Part shown: in pieces, positions 19,608 through 29,192 of the stretch
Layout of the letters: each line of letters begins with the position of its first letter
How positions within the stretch are numbered: position 1 is the stretch's first letter
Source: an uncultured Clostridia bacterium
GTDB taxonomy: Bacteria; Bacillota; Clostridia; Oscillospirales; Ruminococcaceae
Direction: 5' to 3'
Length of the DNA stretch: 64,000 bases
Assembly (NCBI GenBank): GCA_945923775.1
Contig: CAMELR010000003.1
Coordinates: 1-64,000 of the forward strand
The notes under the pieces: model-generated
Database searches by the model: none
Told to the model about the DNA's origin: nothing
What the model saw: only the letters and a program-made list of their open reading frames with translations
Program-made: the position numbers and the translations under genes

Positions 19608-22244
19608 TTAGTCCTCCGTTTCGTCCATTATGTCGTCGACGACCTCGTCGGTGCGTACTGCGTTCGGCTCGTTTGAAACGCCTGCCGGAGCGCCTGCGGT
19701 CACTGGCTGAACCCCGCCTGGGCCTTTCGGGAGCGCTGAGTCTATATCGTCGATGTGCTTGCCGTCGGTGTCGATATGGTTGATTATCTGGCGGTCGACC
19801 TTCGCCTTCATGTCCTCGGAGTTATCGGTCTCGAGCTGCGCGCTTACCTCGCCGTGAATGATACCGGTGATCTGTGCGTCAACAATACCGGAAACGTAGC
19901 CGCGAACCCTGCCGTTCACACGAATATAGCCGGAACGCTTCTGAATGAGGTCGCGGCGCTTGAGCGTGAAGGAGGTCTTTTCGATGATGACATCGCCGAG
20001 CATCAGTATCTGCGGAAGCACGAACATTACTAGGAAGATGGAGATGAGGGTACCGCGTCCGAGGCAGATACCAACGGAGGATATCGCCACATCAGAGGAA
20101 AGGAATCCGATGAGCAGACCCGCGATAGCGAGTATCGCACCGGAAGTGATGATCGTGGGGAATGCCTGGTTCAGCGTTTCTACCATCGCGTCCTTGGTGG
20201 ACATGCTCTTCTTGAGGTCGGTGTAGCGGCTGGAAATAACGATCGCGTAGTCGATGTTGGCACCCATCTGAATGGAGCTTACGATAAGGTAGCTCAGGAA
20301 GAAGATGTTAGTGTCCATCAGCACCGGCACGGAGAAGTTTATCCATATGGAGCCCTGGATTATCGCGAGCAGCAGCACGGGAAGTCCCGCAGACTTGAAC
20401 GTGAACACCAGGATAACAAGTACGAACAGGAATGACAGAATGCTTACCATCAGGTTATCGGTGGAGAATACGTTCGACAGATCGTAGTCAGACGTGGAGT
20501 CGCCGACAACATAGGAGTTCTCGGGGTAGTATTCCTGGACTACCTCGTGCAGCTTGTCGAGGAACTCGAAGGTTTCGGGGCCTTCCTCGGGAACGTTGGT
20601 GTACAGCAGCATACGGCTGTAGTCGTCTGTGCCGAGCTGGAGCTTCGCCTTGTCGAGCTGCTCGTGGAGGTCGTCAATTTTATCGTTCAGCTCGTCATCG
20701 AGGTTGACGTAGCCTGCTTCCTTCTCATCGTAGATGAACGTGAACATGTCGATGAGCGGGACTGTGAACGTGCTCACGGAAGAGCTGCTGATGGAGCTTA
20801 CTATCTCGCCGTAGTCCTCGTTGGAGGCGGCGTATGCCGCGTAGGCAAGCTGAACTACCTCGATATCCATATCGGTGAGTTCCGCGAACTGGCGGGGCGT
20901 GAGCGCGTCGGTCAGCACGTAGCCGTCCATAGCCTCGATGTTCGCCAGACCCATCGCGGAATCCACCTCGGGAAGTCCCTCAAGGCGTTCGAGCAGCTTG
21001 TGCTCTTGCTCGTAGTTCCCAGCGGGAACCATTACTACCACAAGGTTGTTGGAGCCGAAGGTCTCATCTATTTTTTCTTCCGCTATCTGGGTGGCGTTCT
21101 TGGTGTAGGTCGAAAGCGTGGAATAGCCGTAAACGTAGTTGGTCTGGTTGGACAGTATAAATCCGGCTACCAGCAGAACTGCGAAAAGCGGAGGAACCAC
21201 GAAGCGGGTCTTGACGTCGAACTTGCCGACTGCGGTTATATTCGGAACGAAGTTGCGGTGATGGGTCTTGTCGATGAGCGGGGAGAAGGACATCAGCAGA
21301 CCGGGCATCAGCGTGAATACAACGAAGATACTGAAGAATATCGCCTTGCAAAGTACGATACCGAGGTCAAAGCCGAGCTTAAACTGCATGAGCATCATCG
21401 CGACCATACCGGAAAGGGTGGTAAGGCAGGACGAAGATATCTCCGGGATAGCCTTACTGAGCGCCGTTACGACCGCATCGCGGGCGTCCAGGGCGGTTCG
21501 CTCTTCCGTGTATCGGTTGCAGAGGATTATCGCGTAGTCGATGGCGAGCGCGAGCTGAAGAACTACCGCGATGGAGTTTGAAACGAAGGAGATCTCTCCG
21601 AACATGAAGTTTGTGCCCATGTTCAGCAGAGCCGCCATGCCGAACGTCATCAGCAGTACGGGTATTTCCATGTATGTATGCGAGGTGAAGAACAGAACTC
21701 CGATGATGATGACCAGAACGATCACTACAACGGTCTGCATTTCGGCGGCGATGGTCTCAGAGGAGCTGTTGCCCACGGCGCTGTTGATGTACTCGTCGTA
21801 TGGCTCCAGCTTTTCCTTGACGGCTGCCATGGCGTCCTTGGAGATCTGGTCGTCCTCCTCGCCGTCGAAGGTGATGGAGAGCAGCGCGGAACCGTTCTTG
21901 TAGCTGTCCTCGTCGTTCTCAACGGTGACGGAGGTCACACCGTCTATCTCCTCAAGCTCGGAGGCTATCTCCTCCGCCTTTTCGAAGGTCACGTTGTCCA
22001 GCATTATGCTGCCGGAACCGTAGGTCATGAACTGGTCGTTCATCAGGTCGAGTCCTATGCGCGTCTCGGAGCTGTCCGGGAGGTAACTCGTGATATCGTT
22101 GTTTACCTTCGTCCAGCCGGTGGATATCGTACAGAATATTCCCGCAATGATGTAGAAAAGGTAGAATGCCTTTCGCTTGTCTACTATCAATGCGGCGAGC
22201 TTTTCTATGGGGGTCTGCTTTTTCTTTTGTGTACTCATCTGCAT
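19608..22244 (-). CDS. MMPL/RND-superfamily transporter
   Basis: Two repeated blocks of TM helices, GANIDYAIVISSRYTD and LALAIDYAIILCNRYTEER motifs; start at 22244 or 22238 rather than 22286. Confidence 0.85.
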   Translation of the reverse strand: MQMSTQKKKQTPIEKLAALIVDKRKAFYLFYIIAGIFCTISTGWTKVNNDITSYLPDSSETRIGLDLMNDQFMTYGSGSIMLDNVTFEKAEEIASELEEIDGVTSVTVENDEDSYKNGSALLSITFDGEEDDQISKDAMAAVKEKLEPYDEYINSAVGNSSSETIAAEMQTVVVIVLVIIIGVLFFTSHTYMEIPVLLMTFGMAALLNMGTNFMFGEISFVSNSIAVVLQLALAIDYAIILCNRYTEERTALDARDAVVTALSKAIPEISSSCLTTLSGMVAMMLMQFKLGFDLGIVLCKAIFFSIFVVFTLMPGLLMSFSPLIDKTHHRNFVPNITAVGKFDVKTRFVVPPLFAVLLVAGFILSNQTNYVYGYSTLSTYTKNATQIAEEKIDETFGSNNLVVVMVPAGNYEQEHKLLERLEGLPEVDSAMGLANIEAMDGYVLTDALTPRQFAELTDMDIEVVQLAYAAYAASNEDYGEIVSSISSSSVSTFTVPLIDMFTFIYDEKEAGYVNLDDELNDKIDDLHEQLDKAKLQLGTDDYSRMLLYTNVPEEGPETFEFLDKLHEVVQEYYPENSYVVGDSTSDYDLSNVFSTDNLMVSILSFLFVLVILVFTFKSAGLPVLLLAIIQGSIWINFSVPVLMDTNIFFLSYLIVSSIQMGANIDYAIVISSRYTDLKKSMSTKDAMVETLNQAFPTIITSGAILAIAGLLIGFLSSDVAISSVGICLGRGTLISIFLVMFVLPQILMLGDVIIEKTSFTLKRRDLIQKRSGYIRVNGRVRGYVSGIVDAQITGIIHGEVSAQLETDNSEDMKAKVDRQIINHIDTDGKHIDDIDSALPKGPGGVQPVTAGAPAGVSNEPNAVRTDEVVDDIMDETED

Positions 22245-22513
22245 TGCTCCATTCTTTCTTATAATCTTATTTGAAAAATTATACATTGATACAAATAAGA
22301 TTATAACACCGAAGCAGTCTTATTTCAATATACAATCGCGGGATTTTGTCCGGAAAACAACAAAATCTGCCATAGTGCGCAAATTTCGCCCGGTTTTAAT
22401 CCGCATTATGGGCAGAAATACAGATGAGTTGACATTTCAGTGAATTTGGATTATAATAAGAACACCTGTGTATAATTATTTCGGACGGCTGGATAGTATG
22501 AAAAGGTGATATA

Positions 22514-24901
22514 ATGAACAAATACTACAAAAAGCTAGAGTTAGACAAGATATTAGAGCTTCTCGCGGAGCAGACCTACAGCGACGCCTGCCGTGAGAAA
22601 GCGCTGAAGCTCAAGCCCTCCTTCGACGAGGAGGAGATACGCACGGAGCTGAAAAAGACCGACGACGCGTTCAAGCTGAGCGCGAAGTTCGGAACTCCGC
22701 GGTTCCGCAAAATAAAGGATCTCAGCATGTCGCTGAGGCGCTGCAAGAGCGGCTCGGCGCTGTCCTTCCGGGAACTTCTCGACGTTGCGGACATTCTGCG
22801 CGAAACGAATATGCTCTGCGACTGGTTCAGCCAGTGTGAAAGCATGGAAAGCTCCCTCGCGGAGTACTTCCGGGAGCTGTACCCGATAAAGCAGCTTGAG
22901 CAGCGCATTTCCGAGAGCATAATCTCCGAGGAGGAGATGTCAGACGCGGCAAGCGCGGAGCTTTCCTCCATCAGAAAGCGGATAGTCCGCCAGGGCATGA
23001 ATATCCGCGAGCAGCTCGACAAGCTCATCAAGAGCCGCAGCACGCAGAAATTCCTCCAGGAAGCCATCGTTACCATGCGAGACGGGCGGTATGTAGTTCC
23101 GGTGCGCAGCGAGTACAAGAACGAGGTCGCAGGTCTGGTGCACGACACCTCCGCGACCGGGCAGACATTCTTCATCGAGCCGATGAGCGTCGTCGAGGCA
23201 AACAACGAGATACGCGTGCTGAAATCCCGCGAGCAGGCGGAGATCGAGCGTATCACGCTGGAGCTTTCCGGGCAGGTCGGCGAAAACGCGGACAGCATCG
23301 CGAACAACTTCCGTATCGCCCAGATACTGGAGCTGTACTTTGCAAAGGCAAACCTCGGAGCAAAGATGCGCGGCGCGGCGGCGAAGATAGTCTCAGAGCC
23401 AAGAGTGGTTCTGAACCAGGCGCGCCACCCGCTGATAAATCCCGATACGGTGGTGCCGATATCCGTGGAGATAGGCGGAAAGTACGAATCGCTTATCATC
23501 ACCGGCCCGAACACCGGCGGTAAGACCGTCGCGATAAAGACCGTAGGTCTGCTGACCCTCATGACTATGTGCGGACTGATGATACCCGCCGGGGACGGCT
23601 CCGAGATAGGAATTTTCGGCGGTATCTACGTTGATATCGGCGACGAGCAGAGCATTGAGCAGAGCCTTTCCACGTTCTCCTCGCACATGGTGAACGTCGT
23701 GAAGATACTCGGCATGGCTGACGACCGCAGCTTAGTCCTCATCGACGAGCTGGGCAGCGGAACCGACCCGGTGGAGGGCGCGGCGCTGGCGGTCTCCGTG
23801 CTGACGGAACTCAAGGAGCGCCACGCGAAGGTCTGCGCGACCACCCACTACCAGGAGGTCAAGATGTTCGCGCTCCAGACCGAGGGCGTGGAGAACGCCT
23901 CCTGCGAGTTCGACGTGAATACATTGAAACCCACATACCGGCTGATAGTCGGCGTTCCGGGCAAGTCGAACGCATTCGCGATATCCCAGCGCCTGGGAAT
24001 GCCGGACGAGGTGATAGAGCGCGCAAAGGAGCTTGTCAGCACCGAAAACAAGCGGTTCGAGCAGGTCGTTGACGCGCTTGAGAAGTCCCGCCAGGAGCTG
24101 GAAGCGCTCAAGGAGAGCGCGGCGGTTTCCGAGCGCAACGCGAAGCTGACCGAGAGCGAATTAAAGCAGAAGCTGTCCGAGCTGGAGCAGCAGAAGGAAA
24201 AGGAACTGGAGTCCGCAAGGCAGCGCGCGCTTTCCATCGTGGAGGAGACGCGTTTCCGTTCCAACCAGCTTCTTAACGAGCTTGAGGAGCTGAAAAAGGT
24301 CAAGGACAAGGAAGCGCTCCGGCAGGGTCTGAGCAATATGAAGGGCAAGACCAACAGCACGCTCAACAAAATGCAGGACGAAGCGAATCCGGTCGTGGAG
24401 CGCCGCGCCGAGAGCTACGTGCTTCCGCGCCCGCTGAAGGCAGGAGATACCGTAATGCTCGCCGACACGAAGAAGGAAGGCGTGCTGATGACGGTTCCGA
24501 ACATGTCCGGCGTATGCTACGTGCAGGTCGGCATGATGAAAATAAAAACGAACCAGAAGAATCTCCGCCTGGTTGACAACAAGAAGAAGCAGCCGACCCC
24601 GCAGAAGTTGGTAGGCGGCAGCGTGAAGAAGCAGGTAACTTCCAACATGAACCGCCGCGGCGGTATGGAGCTTGATATCCGCGGAATGATGACGGACGAG
24701 GGCGTACTTGAAATGGAGAGATTCATCGACAGCGCTCAGCTCAGCGGTATCAGCACGGTGATAATAATTCACGGCAAGGGCACCGGAGCGCTACGGGCGG
24801 CTGTGCAGCAGGCGCTCAAGACCAACCCGGCGGTGAAGAGCTACCGTCAGGGCGCATATGGCGAGGGCGAAGCCGGCGTTACAGTGGTGGAGCTTAAATA
24901 A
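22514..24901 (+). CDS. mutS2: Endonuclease MutS2
   Basis: Walker A TGPNTGGKTVAIKTVGLLTLM, DELGSGTDPVEGAALAVSVL, C-terminal Smr domain LDIRGMMTDEG...IIHGKGTGALR. Confidence 0.95.
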   Translation: MNKYYKKLELDKILELLAEQTYSDACREKALKLKPSFDEEEIRTELKKTDDAFKLSAKFGTPRFRKIKDLSMSLRRCKSGSALSFRELLDVADILRETNMLCDWFSQCESMESSLAEYFRELYPIKQLEQRISESIISEEEMSDAASAELSSIRKRIVRQGMNIREQLDKLIKSRSTQKFLQEAIVTMRDGRYVVPVRSEYKNEVAGLVHDTSATGQTFFIEPMSVVEANNEIRVLKSREQAEIERITLELSGQVGENADSIANNFRIAQILELYFAKANLGAKMRGAAAKIVSEPRVVLNQARHPLINPDTVVPISVEIGGKYESLIITGPNTGGKTVAIKTVGLLTLMTMCGLMIPAGDGSEIGIFGGIYVDIGDEQSIEQSLSTFSSHMVNVVKILGMADDRSLVLIDELGSGTDPVEGAALAVSVLTELKERHAKVCATTHYQEVKMFALQTEGVENASCEFDVNTLKPTYRLIVGVPGKSNAFAISQRLGMPDEVIERAKELVSTENKRFEQVVDALEKSRQELEALKESAAVSERNAKLTESELKQKLSELEQQKEKELESARQRALSIVEETRFRSNQLLNELEELKKVKDKEALRQGLSNMKGKTNSTLNKMQDEANPVVERRAESYVLPRPLKAGDTVMLADTKKEGVLMTVPNMSGVCYVQVGMMKIKTNQKNLRLVDNKKKQPTPQKLVGGSVKKQVTSNMNRRGGMELDIRGMMTDEGVLEMERFIDSAQLSGISTVIIIHGKGTGALRAAVQQALKTNPAVKSYRQGAYGEGEAGVTVVELK

Positions 24902-24908
24902 TAAAATA

Positions 24909-24943
24909 ATTACGGGCAGGTTCATCACCTGCCCGTAATTTTA
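24909..24943. terminator. Intrinsic terminator between convergent mutS2 and the GH26 gene
   Basis: TTACGGGCAGG-TTCATCA-CCTGCCCGTAA then TTTTA. Confidence 0.75.
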
Positions 24944-24966
24944 TATTCCGTCTAAGCGGTAAATTA

Positions 24967-26379
24967 TCACCCTATCCGGAAGTATTCCCAGTTCTTGATC
25001 TGCTGGGGGATCTCGCGGACGCCGAAGCTGAACTCCGGAAGCTTGTTGTGAGTGATGTACAGATCATTGCTGAAATACTCTGCAAGCATTTCGTTGGTGA
25101 TACCCTTCTTCGGGTTCGGGTGAGGCGTGCCGTTGAGGTCGACCATCGCCTTGCCTGCGGCGTCTGTCTCGTAGATGAAGTCGCCGTTCCATACCATGTA
25201 GTACAGCCACATGGTGTTTGCCGCCTTGATGCCCTCCGGGTCGGGAATGTATCCGCACTCGGTCAGAGCCATCATCTTGCCGGTGGACTCCATGCCTGCA
25301 AGTTCTGCGCAGTACTTGTCGTAGCCCTCAAGCTCGCCGTAGCACCTCTCATAATACGCGGAAAGAGCCTCGGCGGATATATCCTCCTGGTCGTAGTAGC
25401 GGTCGATTCCCTCGATGTCGAACGCATTCGGGTGGATCGCTGTGTGCGGGTTCTGACCGTTCCATACCCAGATTATGTTTGTCAGCTTGTGGTAGTTTTC
25501 AAGTCTGTCGTAGATCATGTACCAAAGCTTCTGGAACACCTCGTTTGTCGCGCTGTCCCTGCCCTGGAGCCCCCACCAGAACCACGCGCCGCTTGCCTCG
25601 TGCAGCGGACGGAACAGGATAGTTACGCCCTCGCTCTCCATGCGCTGTATCTTGGTCGCGATGAGGTCGATGTCGTGGATAACCGTCTCGTACTCCTTGG
25701 TTCCGGGAGTTACCGCGTTGACCTGGTTGAAGTTGGTGATCTCGTTGGTGTAGAATGCGTAGCCGCCCTCGGGGTTATCTATGTCCTTGGGGACGTTCCA
25801 GTGCCATGTGAACGCGCACAGTCCACCGGATTCCTTCGACCACTCGATAGCCTCGTCGATCATGTCGTCGCTGTGGTAGCTTCCGGTGCAGAAGATGAAG
25901 TCGTAGCCCTTCATTGCGGTGAGGTCGTTAGTCGCATTGTAGAACACCAGATCCTCGTAGCACTCGTTGCCCATCATCTGCTGGCAGGTGATGACCTGCT
26001 TGCCGTAAACGCTGCGGAGGTAGTTCCACACTTCCATGGTCTTTTCGTTGGTCTGGGCGTTCTCGGAGACCGGCTTTGTGGGGTCGACCTCCTTGGATTC
26101 GAAGTACGCCTTCATCGCCTCGTAATCGGTCTCGTATGCGAGCGCAACGTCCATGTCGATATCGCCCTCGCTGTTGAGCGCGATGGGATTTGAAAGGAGC
26201 TGTCCGTCGCCGCTTTCAGCGGGAGCCTGGGATTCCGCCGTGGAAGCAGCCGCGCCGGAATCCGCCGGGCTTTCCGCCGCGGAGCTTCCGGAGCTTTCAG
26301 AGGAAGCGCTGGAGTTATTGCATGCAGTAAGGCTCAGCGCCATAGCTGCCGCCAGCATTATTGAGAGAAATTTTTTCAT
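24967..26379 (-). CDS. GH26 beta-mannanase lipoprotein
   Basis: Lipobox LSLTACNN; AFTWHWNVP, LFRPLHEASGAWFWWG, IIWVWNGQNP typical of GH26. Confidence 0.85.
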   Translation of the reverse strand: MKKFLSIMLAAAMALSLTACNNSSASSESSGSSAAESPADSGAAASTAESQAPAESGDGQLLSNPIALNSEGDIDMDVALAYETDYEAMKAYFESKEVDPTKPVSENAQTNEKTMEVWNYLRSVYGKQVITCQQMMGNECYEDLVFYNATNDLTAMKGYDFIFCTGSYHSDDMIDEAIEWSKESGGLCAFTWHWNVPKDIDNPEGGYAFYTNEITNFNQVNAVTPGTKEYETVIHDIDLIATKIQRMESEGVTILFRPLHEASGAWFWWGLQGRDSATNEVFQKLWYMIYDRLENYHKLTNIIWVWNGQNPHTAIHPNAFDIEGIDRYYDQEDISAEALSAYYERCYGELEGYDKYCAELAGMESTGKMMALTECGYIPDPEGIKAANTMWLYYMVWNGDFIYETDAAGKAMVDLNGTPHPNPKKGITNEMLAEYFSNDLYITHNKLPEFSFGVREIPQQIKNWEYFRIG

Positions 26380-26389
26380 AGTATGTTAC

Positions 26390-26593
26390 CTATCTGAATA
26401 ATGTACATTTACCGCTTTTTCTGTAGTAGTCGATACGCTGCTGAATGACCTCCCGGGTGGTGCGGTAGTACCCGGCGAGGCAGTCTATGCAGAAAAACTC
26501 CGTATCATTGCGGGAAACCAGCTTCTGATGTATCGCGATATCATCGGAGCCGAGCTTCGCGCCGCACTTTTTGCAGGTGGAGTAGTTGCTCAA
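26390..26593 (-). CDS. Small zinc-ribbon-like protein
   Basis: 67 aa; CKKCGAKL...FFCIDCLAGYY; located between GH27 and GH26 genes. Confidence 0.6.
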   Translation of the reverse strand: MSNYSTCKKCGAKLGSDDIAIHQKLVSRNDTEFFCIDCLAGYYRTTREVIQQRIDYYRKSGKCTLFR

Positions 26594-27799
26594 TCAGACC
26601 TTCACGACCTTAGCGCGCAGGACTACGCAGCCGTGGGGCTCCACGGTGGTAACGAAGCGCTCTGTGAACGTGCCCAGCTCCTCGTGCTTCCAGCAGTCGT
26701 AAACGGAAAGACCGCGGCCGGAAGCGGCGGGCAGACCGATATCCCAGAACTGGAGGCTCATTTCGCCGGCACGGTCGCCGAAGTTGAACATTCCGATAGC
26801 GTAATCGCCGTTGGCAAGCGGCTTAACGAGGGAGAACACGTTGTCCGGGTTGTTCCACTGCTTTATGCAGTACGGACCGCGGCACTCGATATCCTGGTTG
26901 ATCGCGATAACGTCCTTGTTGGTGAGAATCTCTCTGGTCGCGGGGGTCATGCGGCGGATATCGCAGCCGATCATCAGCGGGGAGTTCATGATAGCCCACA
27001 GACTGAAATGCGTGCGGTACTCCTCGTCGGTGCAGCCGCCGAGCTTCGGCATGGTCTCGCCGCTGTCGGCGATAACGTTGACGCCCTGCTCAGTGGAGTT
27101 GATCCACTCGTTGTTGCTGCCGCCGTGCATGCCTACTACCAGCATGTCTATATCGTTGTGGCAGAAGTTTCCGCCGTAGCATTCGTTGCCTATCTGGGAG
27201 AGCGCCAGGCGCTTGATGGACTCCCAATTATCCTGGATATCGCCGGTGGAACGGAACAGATGCGCGCCGGACTCCCTTATCCACTTGTATACGTTGTCGT
27301 TGCCCCAGTTGCAGGCGGAGAACATGATGTCCCTGCCGCAGTTGCGCAGAGCCATGCTCATTCTCTTGTAAAGCACCTCGCCGGGGATATGGTCGGGCTT
27401 GTAGCAGTAGTCGTACTTGAGGTAGTCTACGCCCCACTCCGCAAATGTCTCGGCGTCATCGAACTCGTGCTCGAAGCTGCCGGGGTGTCCGCCGCAGGTG
27501 TGGGTACCCGCGCAGGAGTACATACCGAACTTCAGACCCTTGCTGTGAACGTAGTCAGCCACGGGCTTGATGCCGTCCGGGAACTTCCAGTGGTCGGGAA
27601 CCAGCTTTCCGTTCTTGTCGCGCTGCTTCTCGCTCCAGCAGTCGTCGATGACAACGTACTCGTAGCCCGCGTCCTTCAGACCCTCGCTTACGAATGCGTC
27701 AGCAGCTTCCCTGATGAGCTTGTCGTTGATCTCCCAGGTAAAGGTGTTCCATGAGTTCCAGCCCATGGGAGGGGTGATCCCTAAAAATTTGTTCTCCAT
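26594..27799 (-). CDS. GH27 alpha-galactosidase
   Basis: TPPMGWNSWNTFTWEIN, YEYVVIDDCWSEKQRD, DYLKYDYC. Confidence 0.93.
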   Translation of the reverse strand: MENKFLGITPPMGWNSWNTFTWEINDKLIREAADAFVSEGLKDAGYEYVVIDDCWSEKQRDKNGKLVPDHWKFPDGIKPVADYVHSKGLKFGMYSCAGTHTCGGHPGSFEHEFDDAETFAEWGVDYLKYDYCYKPDHIPGEVLYKRMSMALRNCGRDIMFSACNWGNDNVYKWIRESGAHLFRSTGDIQDNWESIKRLALSQIGNECYGGNFCHNDIDMLVVGMHGGSNNEWINSTEQGVNVIADSGETMPKLGGCTDEEYRTHFSLWAIMNSPLMIGCDIRRMTPATREILTNKDVIAINQDIECRGPYCIKQWNNPDNVFSLVKPLANGDYAIGMFNFGDRAGEMSLQFWDIGLPAASGRGLSVYDCWKHEELGTFTERFVTTVEPHGCVVLRAKVVKV

Positions 27800-27944
27800 T
27801 GATTTCTCCTTAATGCAGTTAAGTTATGCACCGTATATTAGCTGAATTTACTTTACAGGTTGGCTAATTCCGGGTTATTTCATTGTAATTATAGCATGTT
27901 TGCTGAAAAAATTCAACAGGAAATGCAGAGTTTTTATGTGAAAT

Positions 27945-28898
27945 TTACTTGCTCCGGTACTGCTTCGGGGTCATTCCGGTGTGGGAGCGGAACAGCTTGC
28001 AGAAGTACGCGCTGCTGCTGAAGCCGCACTCGAGCGCCACAGCCTCCACGGTCATGTTGCCGTCCCGCAGGAGCTGCATGGAGCGCTCCACGCGGTATTT
28101 CAGCAGGTAGCTCACCGGGGAGGTGTGGAGGTAGCTCTGGAAGCACCTTGAGGCCTCGCTGCGGCTTATGCTGGCGGCGTTTGCGATGTCCTGAAGGGAG
28201 ACGTCCTCGGCGTAGTGCTCCTGAATGAAGCCTATCATCTTCTGCATGCGTATCTGGAGGACGTGCTCGTTTTTCACTGCCGGAGCAAGCTCCATTTCGC
28301 CGCGGTGGGTGAACAGGATCTCCCAGGCGCGGCTTATCTCGCGCAGCACGCGGATCTCGAAGCATTCCCGGGTTCCCGGCGCGTTGTTGAATCTCAGCTC
28401 CGGAACTTCGCCGTAGCGCCCGATCTCGCCGTACTCCTGGAGCATTGAAAACACCCTGTCCAGGCACTCAAGTATCTCGGAAGTCCACCCGGACTTTCCG
28501 TCGAGTATCACATACGGGAGCTGGGAATTCAGCGTCAGCGGCATGACATAATGCGTGTTTATAACGCTGTTCACCGGGGCGATGAATTCCGGCTGGAACA
28601 CCACGTTCGGGCAGTAGCAGGGAGCCTTTCCCACGCTTTCGTAGCTGTGAAGGCAGTTTGTGTTCAGAAATATCCCCTGACCGACTTCAAGCGTGATATC
28701 AGCGTTTCCCGCCTGGATATGCACCATTCCGCAGTGGACCACGAAGAATTCAAGGTTCGGGTGCCAGTGCAGCGGGACGCTGTTTCCCGCAATGTGCAGC
28801 GAATTAACATAGTATTGTATCGGAAAATCAGCCTTGCCGTGCTGGACAAGCTCCTGAAAGTTCTCCTTCAGCGGCATGTGGAATTCTTCCATCTTCAA
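27945..28898 (-). CDS. AraC family transcriptional regulator with N-terminal cupin
   Basis: SLQDIANAASISRSEASRCFQSYLHTSPVSYLLKYRVERSMQLL...CGFSSSAYFCKLFRSHTGMTPKQYR. Confidence 0.9.
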   Translation of the reverse strand: MKMEEFHMPLKENFQELVQHGKADFPIQYYVNSLHIAGNSVPLHWHPNLEFFVVHCGMVHIQAGNADITLEVGQGIFLNTNCLHSYESVGKAPCYCPNVVFQPEFIAPVNSVINTHYVMPLTLNSQLPYVILDGKSGWTSEILECLDRVFSMLQEYGEIGRYGEVPELRFNNAPGTRECFEIRVLREISRAWEILFTHRGEMELAPAVKNEHVLQIRMQKMIGFIQEHYAEDVSLQDIANAASISRSEASRCFQSYLHTSPVSYLLKYRVERSMQLLRDGNMTVEAVALECGFSSSAYFCKLFRSHTGMTPKQYRSK

Positions 28899-29192
28899 CC
28901 CTCCGGATCTGTATACGTGTATACGTTTTATATAGAATACCCTTTGGGAATATTATAATATAAATCGGGAATATTGTCAATTGTTCAAATTGATTATAGA
29001 GAATATAATAATATTATACAGAAAAGGCGAAAATATTTGTGTACAATCCACAAAGCAAACGATTACATGTTGTTGGTTTTGACTAGGCTTAATTAAGTAA
29101 ATTAGCTGCGGCTCCTTTTGGAACCTGTTATGTATAGCCAATTTACACAAAAAACGCATGATATTTTCGATATAAGTAAAAGGGAGAATGAA

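Noticed and set aside
20547-21581. 344-aa plus-strand ORF inside the MMPL transporter gene
   Set aside because: Shadow ORF of the MMPL coding strand
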